A stretch of 64,000 nucleotides of DNA from JAJECS01 sp965243625 (GCA_965243625.1 CBDEVI010000002.1:496001-560000), one strand, 5' to 3'; counted from the stretch's first letter, positions 17,163-25,475 are shown. Numbers and translations are program-made. The notes: generated by a model from the sequence alone, not told the origin.

Positions 17163-18002
17163 GTGCCAAAGTTTGGCCTGGCCATCTCGTCGAACTATTT
17201 CATGGAAGATGAGCGTGCGGGGGGGCTGGAGCCGATTGCGCGCGGCCTGGCCGCAGCCGGAATCCCCGCCTGCGAGCTCTCGTTCAAGCACGTGGAGCCC
17301 CCTGTCGATGTCGCGGTGGTGCAATCGGTGCTCGATCGGCATGGCGTGCAGGCCCCAACCATCCACCCACCAATCGGCGGAACGAATCTGGGCGCGCTGG
17401 ACGAGGACCACCGCCAGGCTTCGGTGGCGGAGATCAGCGCGTGCTTCGAGCCGTACGCGGCGCTGGGCGGCGGCGCGGCGATCGTGCATCCCAGCGGCAG
17501 TGGGGTTGCACCAAACAAGTCACTCGAATGGGACGAAAGGAACCGCGCGGCGCACCTGGATGCCTTTCGTCGCTCGCTGGACGAGTTGTGGCGGATGGCC
17601 GAGACGCTCGGCATTCGCCTCGCCTGCGAAAACATGCCGTCACATGGCCGGCCCCGGCCGGGGGTCCTGATGGAAGAGGTGCTGGCCGTGATCGACGGCT
17701 ACCCCCATGAGGTGGGACTCTGCCTGGACACCGGGCACGCGTACATGAGCGGGCTCGATCCAGCGGCCGAAGCGCGCGTCGCTGGCGAGCGCCTCATGGC
17801 GTTGCATCTGCAGGACACGGACGGCGTGGCGGACCGGCACTGGATGCCTGGCCAGGGAGACGTGAATTGGGCGGAATTGTACGCGGCGTTGACCACCATG
17901 GGCTTCGACGGTGCGTGGACGTTCGAAGTCCACATCGAACCCGTGGCGGCCGCGGCGGCCACCCGGCGCGTCGCGGATGGCTGGGTAGCCGGGCGGTTCT
18001 AG
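17163..18002 (+). CDS. sugar phosphate isomerase/epimerase-like TIM barrel
   Basis: 279 residues of the AP-endonuclease-2/xylose-isomerase-like fold. Metal-binding features include ACELSFKHVE, LACENMPSHG, EVGLCLDTGHAYMSG, HLQDTDGVADRHWMPGQGDV and TFEVHIEP. The start is GTG 17163, preceded by a G-run; upstream codons are not conserved-looking. It lies 85 bases before the permease genes and likely acts on the imported carbohydrate or polyol. Confidence 0.85.
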   Translation: MPKFGLAISSNYFMEDERAGGLEPIARGLAAAGIPACELSFKHVEPPVDVAVVQSVLDRHGVQAPTIHPPIGGTNLGALDEDHRQASVAEISACFEPYAALGGGAAIVHPSGSGVAPNKSLEWDERNRAAHLDAFRRSLDELWRMAETLGIRLACENMPSHGRPRPGVLMEEVLAVIDGYPHEVGLCLDTGHAYMSGLDPAAEARVAGERLMALHLQDTDGVADRHWMPGQGDVNWAELYAALTTMGFDGAWTFEVHIEPVAAAAATRRVADGWVAGRF

Positions 18003-18044
18003 CTCGGCTGCGCCCAGGCCGCGCTTGACCAGCCGCCCGTGCTA

Positions 18045-18098
18045 GGGCTGAAATGATCCGATGGCAGGCTGGGGCTGAAATGAACCGATGGCAGGCTG
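18045..18098. repeat. 27-bp tandem duplication over the permease start site
   Basis: Two adjacent 27-base units (GGGCTGAAATGAtCCGATGG... and the same with a at position 13) differ at one base. Each contains ATGGCAGGCTG. The second ATG opens the permease gene; the first opens a 5-codon frame (MAGWG) that stops within the second unit. Confidence 0.85.
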
Positions 18099-19083
18099 GC
18101 TGATCCGCCGAACGCTGTTTGCGTTCGCGACGTTGTGGGCGATTTCGATGCTGTCGTTCGTCGTCATTCAAATCCCGCCGGGCGATTACGTGACCTCATA
18201 CATCGCGCAGTTGCAGTCGCAGGGCACCATCTTCACCGACGTCGAAGCGCAGGCGCTGCGCGATCTCTACGGGCTCGATCAGCCGGTCATCTTGCAGTAT
18301 TTCCGCTGGCTGGGCCTGATGGCGCAGGGGAATTTTGGGGTGTCTTTCGAGTTTAACCGGCCGGTTCTGGATGTGATCGGCGATCGCTTCCTGCTGACGA
18401 TTGTGGTGTCGGTAGCGGCGCTGCTGCTCACGTGGATCGTGGCGCTGCCGATCGGCATCTACTCGGCCGTCAAGCAGTACTCCATCGGCGACTATGCGTT
18501 CACCTTCATCGGGTTTATTGGTCTGGCGATTCCGGGATTCCTCTTGGCGCTGGTGCTGATGTATTTCGGATTTGTTCTGTTTGACGCCAACGTCGGTGGC
18601 CTCTTCTCGCCGGAGTACGCCCAGGCGGATTGGAGCTGGAACAAGTTTTGGGATCTGATGCAGCACATGCCAATACCCGCGCTGGCGCTGGGACTGGCGG
18701 GGACCGCGTTCCTGATACGCATCATGCGGGCGAACTTGCTGGATGAGCTGCGTAAGCCGTATTTGGTGACCGCGCGGGCGAAGGGCCTGACGAACAACCG
18801 GGCGGTGCTCAAGTACCCGGTGCGCGTGGCACTGAATCCGTTCGTGAGCATCGTGCCTTTCGTGCTGCGAGACATCGTGGGAGGCAGCGTGATCGTATCG
18901 ATCGTGCTGAGCTTGCCGACGCTCGGGCCGATTCTCCTGAAGTCGCTGATCGCGCAAGACTCCTTCCTGGCGGGGACGATCATTCTGTTATTGGGCGTCA
19001 TCACGGTAGTCGGCACGCTGATTTCGGACATCTTGCTGGTGATTCTTGATCCGCGAATCAAGTTTGAGGCTCGTGGTGGCTGA
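18088..19083 (+). CDS. ABC transporter permease, DppB-type
   Basis: 331 residues with six predicted membrane helices (FAFATLWAISMLSFVVIQI, FLLTIVVSVAALLLTWIVAL and others). The family EAA-like loop is visible (YLVTARAKGLTNNRAVLKYP). It forms the pore with the next gene, whose start overlaps its 3' end. The first residues lie in the duplicated 27-base unit, which may affect initiation. Confidence 0.93.
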   Translation: MAGWLIRRTLFAFATLWAISMLSFVVIQIPPGDYVTSYIAQLQSQGTIFTDVEAQALRDLYGLDQPVILQYFRWLGLMAQGNFGVSFEFNRPVLDVIGDRFLLTIVVSVAALLLTWIVALPIGIYSAVKQYSIGDYAFTFIGFIGLAIPGFLLALVLMYFGFVLFDANVGGLFSPEYAQADWSWNKFWDLMQHMPIPALALGLAGTAFLIRIMRANLLDELRKPYLVTARAKGLTNNRAVLKYPVRVALNPFVSIVPFVLRDIVGGSVIVSIVLSLPTLGPILLKSLIAQDSFLAGTIILLLGVITVVGTLISDILLVILDPRIKFEARGG

Positions 19084-20239
19084 GGACCACACCGCCCGAC
19101 CGATTGAGAGCACAGTGGCCGTTGGCGGCGCGCGCGAGGAAGAGCGCATCTCGGTCGCCACACAGTGGCAACTCACCTGGTGGCGATTCCGCAAACACAA
19201 GGTCGCAAACATCGCGGCGATTGTGCTGATCGCGTATTACGTGGTGGTGCTGTTTGCGGACTTCTTCGCCTACGCCGATCCGAACTTGCCGGCGGCCAAG
19301 CGCGGTCTATTGCCGCCGCAGCCGATTCACTTGTTCGATGACGACGGGTGGAACCCGCATGTGCTCGCATTCGAGGGAAGTCGCGATCCGGAAACCTTCG
19401 AACGCGTGTACGAGATCCTCGGCGATCAACCGATCTCGGTGCAGTTCTTTGCGCAGGGATTGGAGTACGAGATCTTGGGCATCATTCCGTGGGACCGGCA
19501 CTTGATCGGTGTGAGCGACGACGCGGGTGGCGCGCTGGCGCAGGAGCATGTGTCGCTGCTGGGCACTGATATTCAAGGGCGCGACATGTGGTCGCGGATC
19601 GTTTTCGCGACCAGGATCTCGATGACGATCGGGCTGATCGCGGTGGCGATCAGTCAGATGCTGGGAATCGTGATCGGCGGCGTGTCGGGGTACTTCGGCG
19701 GCCTGATGGACACCGTGATTCAACGCATCATCGAAATCGTGCGCTCGATCCCGCAGATTCCGCTGTTGATGGGAATTGCCGCAGCGGTGCCGAAGGACTG
19801 GACGATCGAGCAGATCTACTTCGCGATCACCATCCTGCTGGCGTTGATCTTGTGGACCGAACTGGCGCGCGTGGTGCGCGGCCGCTTTCTCTCGCTGCGG
19901 GAAGAGGACTTCGTGATGGCCGCCGAGCTGGCCGGGGCCAGCCGCATGCGCATCATCCTGCGACACATGGTGCCCTCGTTCCTGAGCCACATCATCGCGG
20001 CCACGACGCTGGCCATCCCCACCATCATCATCAGCGAGACCTCGCTGTCATTCCTGGGTCTAGGCTTGCGGCCCCCCGCCATCTCCTGGGGGGTGCTGCT
20101 GCAGCAGGCGCAGAACATCCAGACGTTGGCGCTGTCACCCTGGCTGCTGCTGCCGGCGCTGCCGGTGATCGTCGCGATTCTGGCGTTCAATTTCCTCGGG
20201 GACGGTCTGCGGGACGCCGCGGATCCCTACGGGACCTAG
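19076..20239 (+). CDS. ABC transporter permease, DppC-type
   Basis: 387 residues. Membrane helices begin at VANIAAIVLIAYYVVVLFAD. A long extracytoplasmic insertion of about 110 residues follows (DPNLPAAKRG ... GALAQEHVSLLGTD) before the core permease fold with LGTDIQGRDMWSRI and the EAA loop DFVMAAELAGASRMRII. The insertion is longer than in classical DppC and may contact the binding protein. GTG 19076 is chosen for GAGG upstream; it overlaps the previous gene by 8 bases. Confidence 0.9.
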   Translation: MAEDHTARPIESTVAVGGAREEERISVATQWQLTWWRFRKHKVANIAAIVLIAYYVVVLFADFFAYADPNLPAAKRGLLPPQPIHLFDDDGWNPHVLAFEGSRDPETFERVYEILGDQPISVQFFAQGLEYEILGIIPWDRHLIGVSDDAGGALAQEHVSLLGTDIQGRDMWSRIVFATRISMTIGLIAVAISQMLGIVIGGVSGYFGGLMDTVIQRIIEIVRSIPQIPLLMGIAAAVPKDWTIEQIYFAITILLALILWTELARVVRGRFLSLREEDFVMAAELAGASRMRIILRHMVPSFLSHIIAATTLAIPTIIISETSLSFLGLGLRPPAISWGVLLQQAQNIQTLALSPWLLLPALPVIVAILAFNFLGDGLRDAADPYGT

Positions 20240-20242
20240 CTG

Positions 20243-21295
20243 ATGACCACCCTTGCCGCAGGGAAACGGCGGCCACTGCTGCGCGTGCACAACCTCAAGA
20301 CCTATTTCTTCCCAGATGAGGGCACGGTGCGCGCGGTGGACGGCGCGAGCTTCGAGGTGTGCGCCGGCCAGACCCTCGGGATCGTGGGCGAGAGCGGCTG
20401 CGGAAAGAGCGTGACCGCACGCTCGATACTGCGCATCGTCGAACATCCAGGCGGAATCGTGGAAGGCGAGATTCGTTTTCGGCATCGAACCGACGGACGG
20501 GAGGTCGAACTCGATCTGGCGCAGGTTTCGGCCGACGGCCCGGAGATGCGGCAGATTCGCGGCGGCGAGATCGCGATGATTTTTCAGGAACCCATGACCT
20601 CGTTCAGTCCGGTGCATCCAATCGGGAGCCAAATCGTCGAGGCCATCCGGCTGCACTCGCCGTTGGGCAAGCGCGAAGCCCGTGAACGTGCGGCCGACCT
20701 CTTGCGGCAAGTCGGCATCTCACGAGCCGAGGCGCGCCTTAACGAATACGCCTACCAGCTGAGCGGTGGTCTGCGGCAGCGCGCGATGATCGCCATGGCG
20801 CTGTCCGCCGAGCCGAGAGTCTTGATTGCCGACGAACCCACGACGGCTCTGGACGTGACGACGCAGGCGCAGATTCTGGACCTGCTGCGGCAGCTTCAGA
20901 CCGACCTCGGTATGGCGATCATCCTGATCACGCACAACCTCGGCGTGGTGGCCGAGATGTGCGACACCGTTGTCGTGATGTATCTGGGACGGGTGGTTGA
21001 GGAGGGTTCCGTGGATGCGATATTCCACAATCCCCAGCATCCCTACACCCGCCTGCTGCTGCAGTCGATCCCGAGCCTCTATTCAGAGGCGCGTGTCCCG
21101 CTGCCCACCATCAGCGGCGCCATCCCGCATCCCTACAACCGGCCCGAGGGCTGCCCGTTCCACGATCGCTGTCCACAGTTCATTCCGGGAACGTGCGATC
21201 GGCACGTGCCCGAACTCCAGGCGCTCGATGAGCGAACGTCAGATCAATTGGTGAGCTGCTTCCTGTATCACGAGCCCACGGACGAGCGGGCATGA
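20243..21295 (+). CDS. ABC transporter ATPase, DppD-type
   Basis: 350 residues. Walker A GESGCGKS, signature LSGGLRQR, Walker B VLIADEPTTALDVT, H-loop ITHNLGVVAE, and the C-terminal oligopeptide-transporter domain with C-x-F-x-x-R-C (CPFHDRCPQFIPGTC). It powers import together with the following ATPase, which overlaps by four bases (ATGA). Confidence 0.95.
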   Translation: MTTLAAGKRRPLLRVHNLKTYFFPDEGTVRAVDGASFEVCAGQTLGIVGESGCGKSVTARSILRIVEHPGGIVEGEIRFRHRTDGREVELDLAQVSADGPEMRQIRGGEIAMIFQEPMTSFSPVHPIGSQIVEAIRLHSPLGKREARERAADLLRQVGISRAEARLNEYAYQLSGGLRQRAMIAMALSAEPRVLIADEPTTALDVTTQAQILDLLRQLQTDLGMAIILITHNLGVVAEMCDTVVVMYLGRVVEEGSVDAIFHNPQHPYTRLLLQSIPSLYSEARVPLPTISGAIPHPYNRPEGCPFHDRCPQFIPGTCDRHVPELQALDERTSDQLVSCFLYHEPTDERA

Positions 21296-22386
21296 CCGTC
21301 GAAGGGCCGAACGGACACCCGCTCCTCGAGGTGAAACGCCTCAAGAAGTTCTTTCCCATCCGAAAGGGCCTTATGCGCCGCGAGGTGGGCGCGGTGCGAG
21401 CCGTAGACGATGTGTCGTTCCACATCGACCGGGGCGAGACGCTGTCGCTGGTGGGTGAGAGCGGTTGCGGGAAAACGACCACGGCCCGCTGCATCCTGCG
21501 CGCGAACGACCCGACGGATGGCCAGATTCTGTTCCGGCCGACCGAAGACCAGGTGTTCGATGTGGCGCAAAGCACGCGGCGCGAGCTGCGGCAGCTGCGT
21601 CGCGACATGCAACTGATCTTTCAGGACCCCTTCAGCTCGCTGAACCCACGGTTCACGTTGCTGGAGATCGTCGGTGAGCCGCTGCTGGTGAACGGCATGC
21701 GCAGCGGCCGGGAACGGCAGGAGCGGGTGGAAGAGCTGCTGCGCTTGGTGGGTATGCGTCCTGAGTACATGCGCCGATTCCCGCACGCCTTCAGCGGCGG
21801 GCAACGGCAGCGCATCGGAATCGCCCGGGCGCTGGCCCTGAACCCCAGGTTGGTCGTGGCCGACGAGCCGGTGTCCGCGCTGGACGTTTCGGTGCAGGCG
21901 CAGATCCTGAATCTGCTGCTCGACCTGCAGCAGAAACTCGGGCTTACGTATCTCTTCGTGGCGCACGACCTGAGTGTGGTGAAGCACCTCAGCGACCGGG
22001 TGGCGGTGATGTACGTCGGCCGCCTGGTCGAGATGACCGATCGTGAGCGTCTGTTCAACAGCCCGCGGCATCCGTACACGGAGGCCCTGCTGTCGTCGGT
22101 GCCGGAGCCGGACCCGCGAAGGCGCTCGCAGCGCATCGTGTTGGAGGGCGAGGTCGCGAATCCGGCGGCGCCACCGTCCGGGTGCTATTTCCACCCCCGC
22201 TGTCGCTATGCGCAAGACGTGTGCCGGACCGACACGCCCGCCTGGGAAGAGGTGGCGGAGGGTCACTGGGTCGCGTGTCACCGCGCGAAGGAGCTGGAGC
22301 TGGCGGGTGTGCGCGACCGGCTACCCATGAACACGGCGGCGGGCAACAGCACAAATCCCGCGACGAACACCACGCCAGCGACCTGA
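21292..22386 (+). CDS. ABC transporter ATPase, DppF-type
   Basis: 364 residues. Walker A GESGCGKT, signature FSGGQRQR, Walker B LVVADEPVSALDVS, C-terminal cysteine motif GCYFHPRCRYAQDVC. The last about 25 residues are low-complexity (Asn/Thr/Pro/Ala) and unlike the family, possibly fused during the rearrangement that placed the TIR element 13 bases downstream. Confidence 0.95.
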   Translation: MTVEGPNGHPLLEVKRLKKFFPIRKGLMRREVGAVRAVDDVSFHIDRGETLSLVGESGCGKTTTARCILRANDPTDGQILFRPTEDQVFDVAQSTRRELRQLRRDMQLIFQDPFSSLNPRFTLLEIVGEPLLVNGMRSGRERQERVEELLRLVGMRPEYMRRFPHAFSGGQRQRIGIARALALNPRLVVADEPVSALDVSVQAQILNLLLDLQQKLGLTYLFVAHDLSVVKHLSDRVAVMYVGRLVEMTDRERLFNSPRHPYTEALLSSVPEPDPRRRSQRIVLEGEVANPAAPPSGCYFHPRCRYAQDVCRTDTPAWEEVAEGHWVACHRAKELELAGVRDRLPMNTAAGNSTNPATNTTPAT

Positions 22387-22399
22387 GATCTGACGTAGC

Positions 22400-22539
22400 C
22401 TAGGAATGCTCTGAAAAAGCCCATCGATTCGACCCCGATCCGTTCGCCCTGAGCGAAGTCGAAGGGCCGTTCATGGTTCGACTAGCTCACCACGAACGGC
22501 TTGGGCCGCGCCTTAGGGGATTCTTCAGAGGTTCCCTAG
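22400..22539. mobile_element. MITE-like TIR element, copy B (140 bp)
   Basis: Starts CTAGGAATGCTCTGAAAAAG and ends TTCTTCAGAGGTTCCCTAG, an imperfect terminal inverted repeat with CTAG on both sides. It is 47 bases shorter than copy A at 12896, lacking two internal stretches. Its right-hand CTAG provides the stop codon of the truncated Gfo/Idh/MocA gene. Confidence 0.7.
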
Positions 22540-22946
22540 CGGAACTGGTAGCCGATCGACACGTGCCGGCCCCGATCGGCCGCGAGGCTGCGCACGCCGC
22601 GCACGTCGTTGAGCGAAGGCGCAGGCGCCTTGTCAATGTGCACGTGCTTGTCGTGGACGAGAGCCTCCCGCGCCCAGCGCAGGTTGTCGTGCGGACGGGT
22701 CTCGATGAAGACGACCTCAATCGTTGGGTCCTCCAGTACGTCACGCGCCGCCAAGTGGCGAACGTCGCTGAACGGCGCGCGTGCGCGCTGGCGCTCCCAT
22801 TCCGCGGCGTCGGGTTCGAACGCGCCCACCAGGTCCATGTGGGGCGAGCGACGAATGGCCTCGGCCTTGCCCCAGGCGTGATCGTGGCTGATGCCGATGA
22901 ACGCGGCGCGCAGCGGAGATTCCGCCGGCGCCTCAGCCACGCTCAC
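22536..22946 (-). pseudogene. truncated Gfo/Idh/MocA oxidoreductase
   Basis: Only about 136 residues remain: the NAD-binding Rossmann part (LRAAFIGISHDHAWGKAE; EVVFIETRPHDNLRWA; VHIDKAPAPSLND) up to SIGYQFR. Intact members have 330-380 residues with a C-terminal substrate domain. The frame stops on the TAG of the TIR element's CTAG, and the missing part is not found beyond it, where dppF ends 13 bases further on. GTG 22946 has GGAGG six bases upstream and overlaps the preceding oxidoreductase gene. Confidence 0.85.
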
Positions 22947-23976
22947 GAATGGCCTCCGGCGCGACATCCGCGACGTCAATCGCCTCCCCGGTCTCGGAAC
23001 TGCACAGCAGCGCCTGCAGCACGGCCATGGTGGCCAGATTGTTGCGCCCGCTGCTGGCAGGCTCTTTGCCCGACCGGAAGGAGTCCCTGAAGAAGATGGC
23101 GAGGGTCTCCTCTAACCAGGAGTCGTCGTAGCTCGTATCGAGCATCACCGGTTGCTGGCTGCCGTCGGGCGCGATCTGGATCAGCTCGGCCGCGTCGTCA
23201 CCGCGCCCCGGATGCGCGGCGCGGTGCACCAAGGCTGCGGCTTCGCAGTCGATCCGAAATCTATAGTCGGGCTGGTGCGATTCGGAGCTGGACAAGTATT
23301 GGACCACGGAACCGTCGTCGAATTCGAGCGTCGCCTGCAGCGAGCTGGGCGCCGCGGCATCGCTGAATTCTGGCGAAAAGAGGCGGCCGAAGACGCGCGT
23401 CGGACTCCCGGGCATCATCGCGATGAGCGAATCGATGGTGTGGACGTCTGCCCGCCAGAGTCGCGACGTCCCGTCCTCGGCGGCCGGCTCGCGTGCAGGC
23501 AGATCGTGCCGCAGGTATCCGAAGCCGACCCCTCCCAACGCGCCCTGCGCCAAGAGATTCGCGATGGTGCGTTCCACCGCCGCGAGCCGGTACTGCTGGG
23601 CGACCACGATCGCCAGGTCCTTCGCCGCGGCGATCTTCACGGCCTCGGCGGCATCGGCGTAGTTGGTGGTGAACGGCGTCTCGGTGAAGACGTGCGCCCC
23701 GGCCCTGACGGCCTCCAAGATGATGGCGGCGTGCGCCGACGCCGGCGCACAGACGAAGACTGCCGCAATCTCATGCGCCTGCAGCGCGGCGGCGAGCGAG
23801 GCATGGCAAGCGAGCTCGGGCAGCTCAGTGAACTCGCGGGCCTCGCCAAACCGCTCCGCGTCCGTGTCCACCAAAGCCACGGGCGTGAAGCCGCCGACCC
23901 AATGCGAGGCGCGGAGGTAGCGCATGCCGCGACCGCCCAGGCCGACGTAGGCGGTGGGAACCGGCTCAGGTTGCAT
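22933..23976 (-). CDS. Gfo/Idh/MocA family oxidoreductase
   Basis: 347 residues, full length. Rossmann start YVGLGGRGMRYL, VFVCAPASAHA, and the catalytic-lysine region replaced by FTETPFTTNYADA (family EKP is here ETP, so the usual lysine is missing). The substrate-domain Tyr/His region YRLAAVER and ADVHTIDSLIAMMPG follow. It probably oxidises or epimerises a sugar or inositol derivative if active. It overlaps the truncated paralogue downstream. Confidence 0.85.
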   Translation of the reverse strand: MQPEPVPTAYVGLGGRGMRYLRASHWVGGFTPVALVDTDAERFGEAREFTELPELACHASLAAALQAHEIAAVFVCAPASAHAAIILEAVRAGAHVFTETPFTTNYADAAEAVKIAAAKDLAIVVAQQYRLAAVERTIANLLAQGALGGVGFGYLRHDLPAREPAAEDGTSRLWRADVHTIDSLIAMMPGSPTRVFGRLFSPEFSDAAAPSSLQATLEFDDGSVVQYLSSSESHQPDYRFRIDCEAAALVHRAAHPGRGDDAAELIQIAPDGSQQPVMLDTSYDDSWLEETLAIFFRDSFRSGKEPASSGRNNLATMAVLQALLCSSETGEAIDVADVAPEAIRERG

Positions 23977-24044
23977 GACCGAGATCGAGATTCCAGAAGA
24001 GGCGCGCGGGAATTGTAGTCGCTGCGTCAGAACTCAGGGCTCGC

Positions 24045-24374
24045 GTGGGTGTCCTCTTCCCGAGATGTAGCGACGGCTACGCCACCCATGACCTGGTGGT
24101 AGCGGATGCCCTGGGCAATCCGCTGCAGGTGAGCACGGTCTACCGCTGGGTGCAGGCGGCGCTCGCACGGGCGGGGCTCCCGAGGCACACGCGGCTGCAC
24201 GACCGTCGGCACACACACGCCACGCGACTTTTGGCGCGCGGCCACGTGTCGCCGGTGGTGAGCGAGCGGCTCGGTCATCGGGTCAAGACCACGACCGCGA
24301 ACCTCTACGCGCACGCGCTCCCGAACTCGCAGCGGGCGGCCGGGCGGGACCCGGACGCCTGCATTTCTGGACAT
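24045..24374 (+). pseudogene. tyrosine recombinase (integrase) C-terminal fragment
   Basis: About 110 residues match the last part of phage-type integrases: LQVSTVYRWVQAALARAGLP, the H-x-x-R box LHDRRHTHATRLL, the LGHR box and the nucleophile tyrosine in TANLYAHAL. The N-terminal DNA-binding domains and the first catalytic arginine are absent, so it cannot be functional alone. It lies 55 bases from a tRNA-Gly gene, a common attachment site for such elements. Confidence 0.8.
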
Positions 24375-24429
24375 CGGGATGACCCGGACCCCCTCGGCAG
24401 GGGGCCCCAACAGGTTTGGGACGGGCCGT

Positions 24430-24504
24430 TGGAGCGGAAGACGGGATTCGAACCCGTGACCCTCTCCTTGGCAAGGAGATGCTCTACCACTGAGCCACTT
24501 CCGC
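24430..24504 (-). tRNA. tRNA-Gly (GCC)
   Basis: A complete cloverleaf of 75 bases: acceptor GCGGAAG/CTTCCGC, D arm GCTC...GAGC, anticodon stem TCTCC/GGAGA with loop TTGCCAA (anticodon GCC), T arm ACGGG-TTCGAAT-CCCGT, and an encoded CCA end. Confidence 0.97.
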
Positions 24505-24640
24505 CGGGCGGGACCAGCCCGCGCAATATTCTAGCGCGAGCCGCCGCCGGTCTCGGTCGGGTCGTCTTAGGCCGGCGCGCGTCGGTAGTCGCTCGACCTC
24601 AGCTTCACCTTCTCCCACCAGAGATCTGTGCGTAATCCTT

Positions 24641-24668
24641 CGTCATTCCGGCGGAGGCCGGAATCCAG
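24641..24668. repeat. CATTCCGGC-type palindromic repeat
   Basis: CGTCATTCCGGCGG-AGG-CCGGAATCCAG; same as 7741 and 38497, preceded by GCGTAATCCTT as in the longer 108-bp copies. Confidence 0.75.
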
Positions 24669-24702
24669 GCCGGTTGAATCTGGAGACAGTCGGGGGCGTC
24701 TT

Positions 24703-24730
24703 GTAGGGGCGACGCATGCGTCGCCCCTAC
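24703..24730. repeat. perfect 28-bp palindrome (core GACGCATGCGTC)
   Basis: Both 14-base halves are exact reverse complements (GTAGGGGCGACGCA / TGCGTCGCCCCTAC). It is the best-preserved member of the variable-core family. Confidence 0.85.
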
Positions 24731-24865
24731 TCGTTTTGCAAGATTCTCCACCACGGGAGAAGGGACCGGACCCGGCTGTTTGGCTCCCCAAGGGCATAGG
24801 CCCGGTGGTCCCGTCCGTCCAGACAACCGAGGTGCCTGGGTGGCGCTCAGAGCAGGTCGGCGGCT

Positions 24866-25405
24866 CTATTCCCTCTCCCCAAGGGAGAGGGTTGGAGCCT
24901 GCCCCGGACTTGATCCGGGGGCGAGGGGCTCCGGAGAGTCACCGGTCCCGTCGGGATCGTCGGCCAGCTCCTCGAGCAGCCTGGCCAACAGCTCCGCGAG
25001 CGGCGCGCGGTAGCCCGCCGGTATGCCGCGTTCGCCCAGGGCATCGGACAGCACCGCGTCCGCGGCGCGGAATCGCCAGGCGCGCAGCGCCCGGACGAGC
25101 GCCGGGCTGCCGGCGGACACCACCGGCGCTTCGCCGAGCAGCCAGGCCGTGCCGGCGCCCTCGGCGGCCAGTCCCGCCCGCTCGACGAGCCGACCCAACT
25201 CGCGCGCGGCGAACACGCTCGGCGCCCCCTGGCCGCGCGCCCAGCGGTTGACCGTGCTGGGACTCACGCTGACGCCCGCCGCCTGCAACTCCGCCGCCAC
25301 CTCGTCCAGCGTGCGGTCGGCATAGCCCATGTAGGCCCGCAGCCGCCGGGCGAACTCACTGTGGCCCGGTCGGGGATCGTTGCCAGCGTGGGATTCGCGG
25401 GTCAT
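24866..25405 (-). CDS. XRE-type helix-turn-helix regulator
   Basis: 179 residues. The N-terminal HTH (FARRLRAYMGYADRTLDEVA ... VSPSTVNRWARGQGAPS) is of the Cro/C1 kind. The middle is helical (RALRAWRFRAADAVLSDALG). The last about 20 residues (LAPGSSPGQAPTLSLGERE) are encoded by a dispersed repeat, so the C-terminus has probably been rewritten. It faces a small gene of unknown function with overlapping promoters, an arrangement typical of autoregulated element genes. Confidence 0.75.
   Translation of the reverse strand: MTRESHAGNDPRPGHSEFARRLRAYMGYADRTLDEVAAELQAAGVSVSPSTVNRWARGQGAPSVFAARELGRLVERAGLAAEGAGTAWLLGEAPVVSAGSPALVRALRAWRFRAADAVLSDALGERGIPAGYRAPLAELLARLLEELADDPDGTGDSPEPLAPGSSPGQAPTLSLGERE
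24871..24891. repeat. CCCTCTCCC-type palindromic repeat
   Basis: CCCTCTCCCC-AAGGGAGAGGG, overlapping the 3' end of the XRE-type regulator gene and contributing to its tail. Confidence 0.7.
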
Positions 25406-25431
25406 TCTGACCTGAACGATATCATTTCCTA

Positions 25432-25459
25432 AGAATACACCCTATATTGGCAGAATCAA
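25432..25459 (-). promoter_or_regulatory. promoter of the XRE-type regulator
   Basis: Read leftward: -35 TTGATT (25454-25459), 16-base spacer, -10 TATTCT (25432-25437). It lies in an AT-rich island between the divergent genes. Confidence 0.55.
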
Positions 25460-25475
25460 CCAAAAATGGTAGTAT
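25447..25475 (+). promoter_or_regulatory. promoter of the divergent small gene
   Basis: -35 TTGGCA (25447-25452), 17-base spacer, -10 TAGTAT (25470-25475). It overlaps the opposing promoter, so occupation of one would block the other. The start site near 25482 rules out the ATG at 25466 as the translation start. Confidence 0.55.

Larger units (their letters stand above)
24505..24865. other. repeat-rich intergenic region upstream of tRNA-Gly
   Basis: No gene. It holds a CATTCCGGC-type repeat (24641), a perfect 28-bp palindrome (24703) and part of a CCCTCTCCC-type repeat. Confidence 0.7.

Noticed and set aside
24375..24635. Integrase frame continuing past the catalytic tyrosine
   Set aside because: It runs antisense through the tRNA-Gly gene; integrase similarity ends near 24344.
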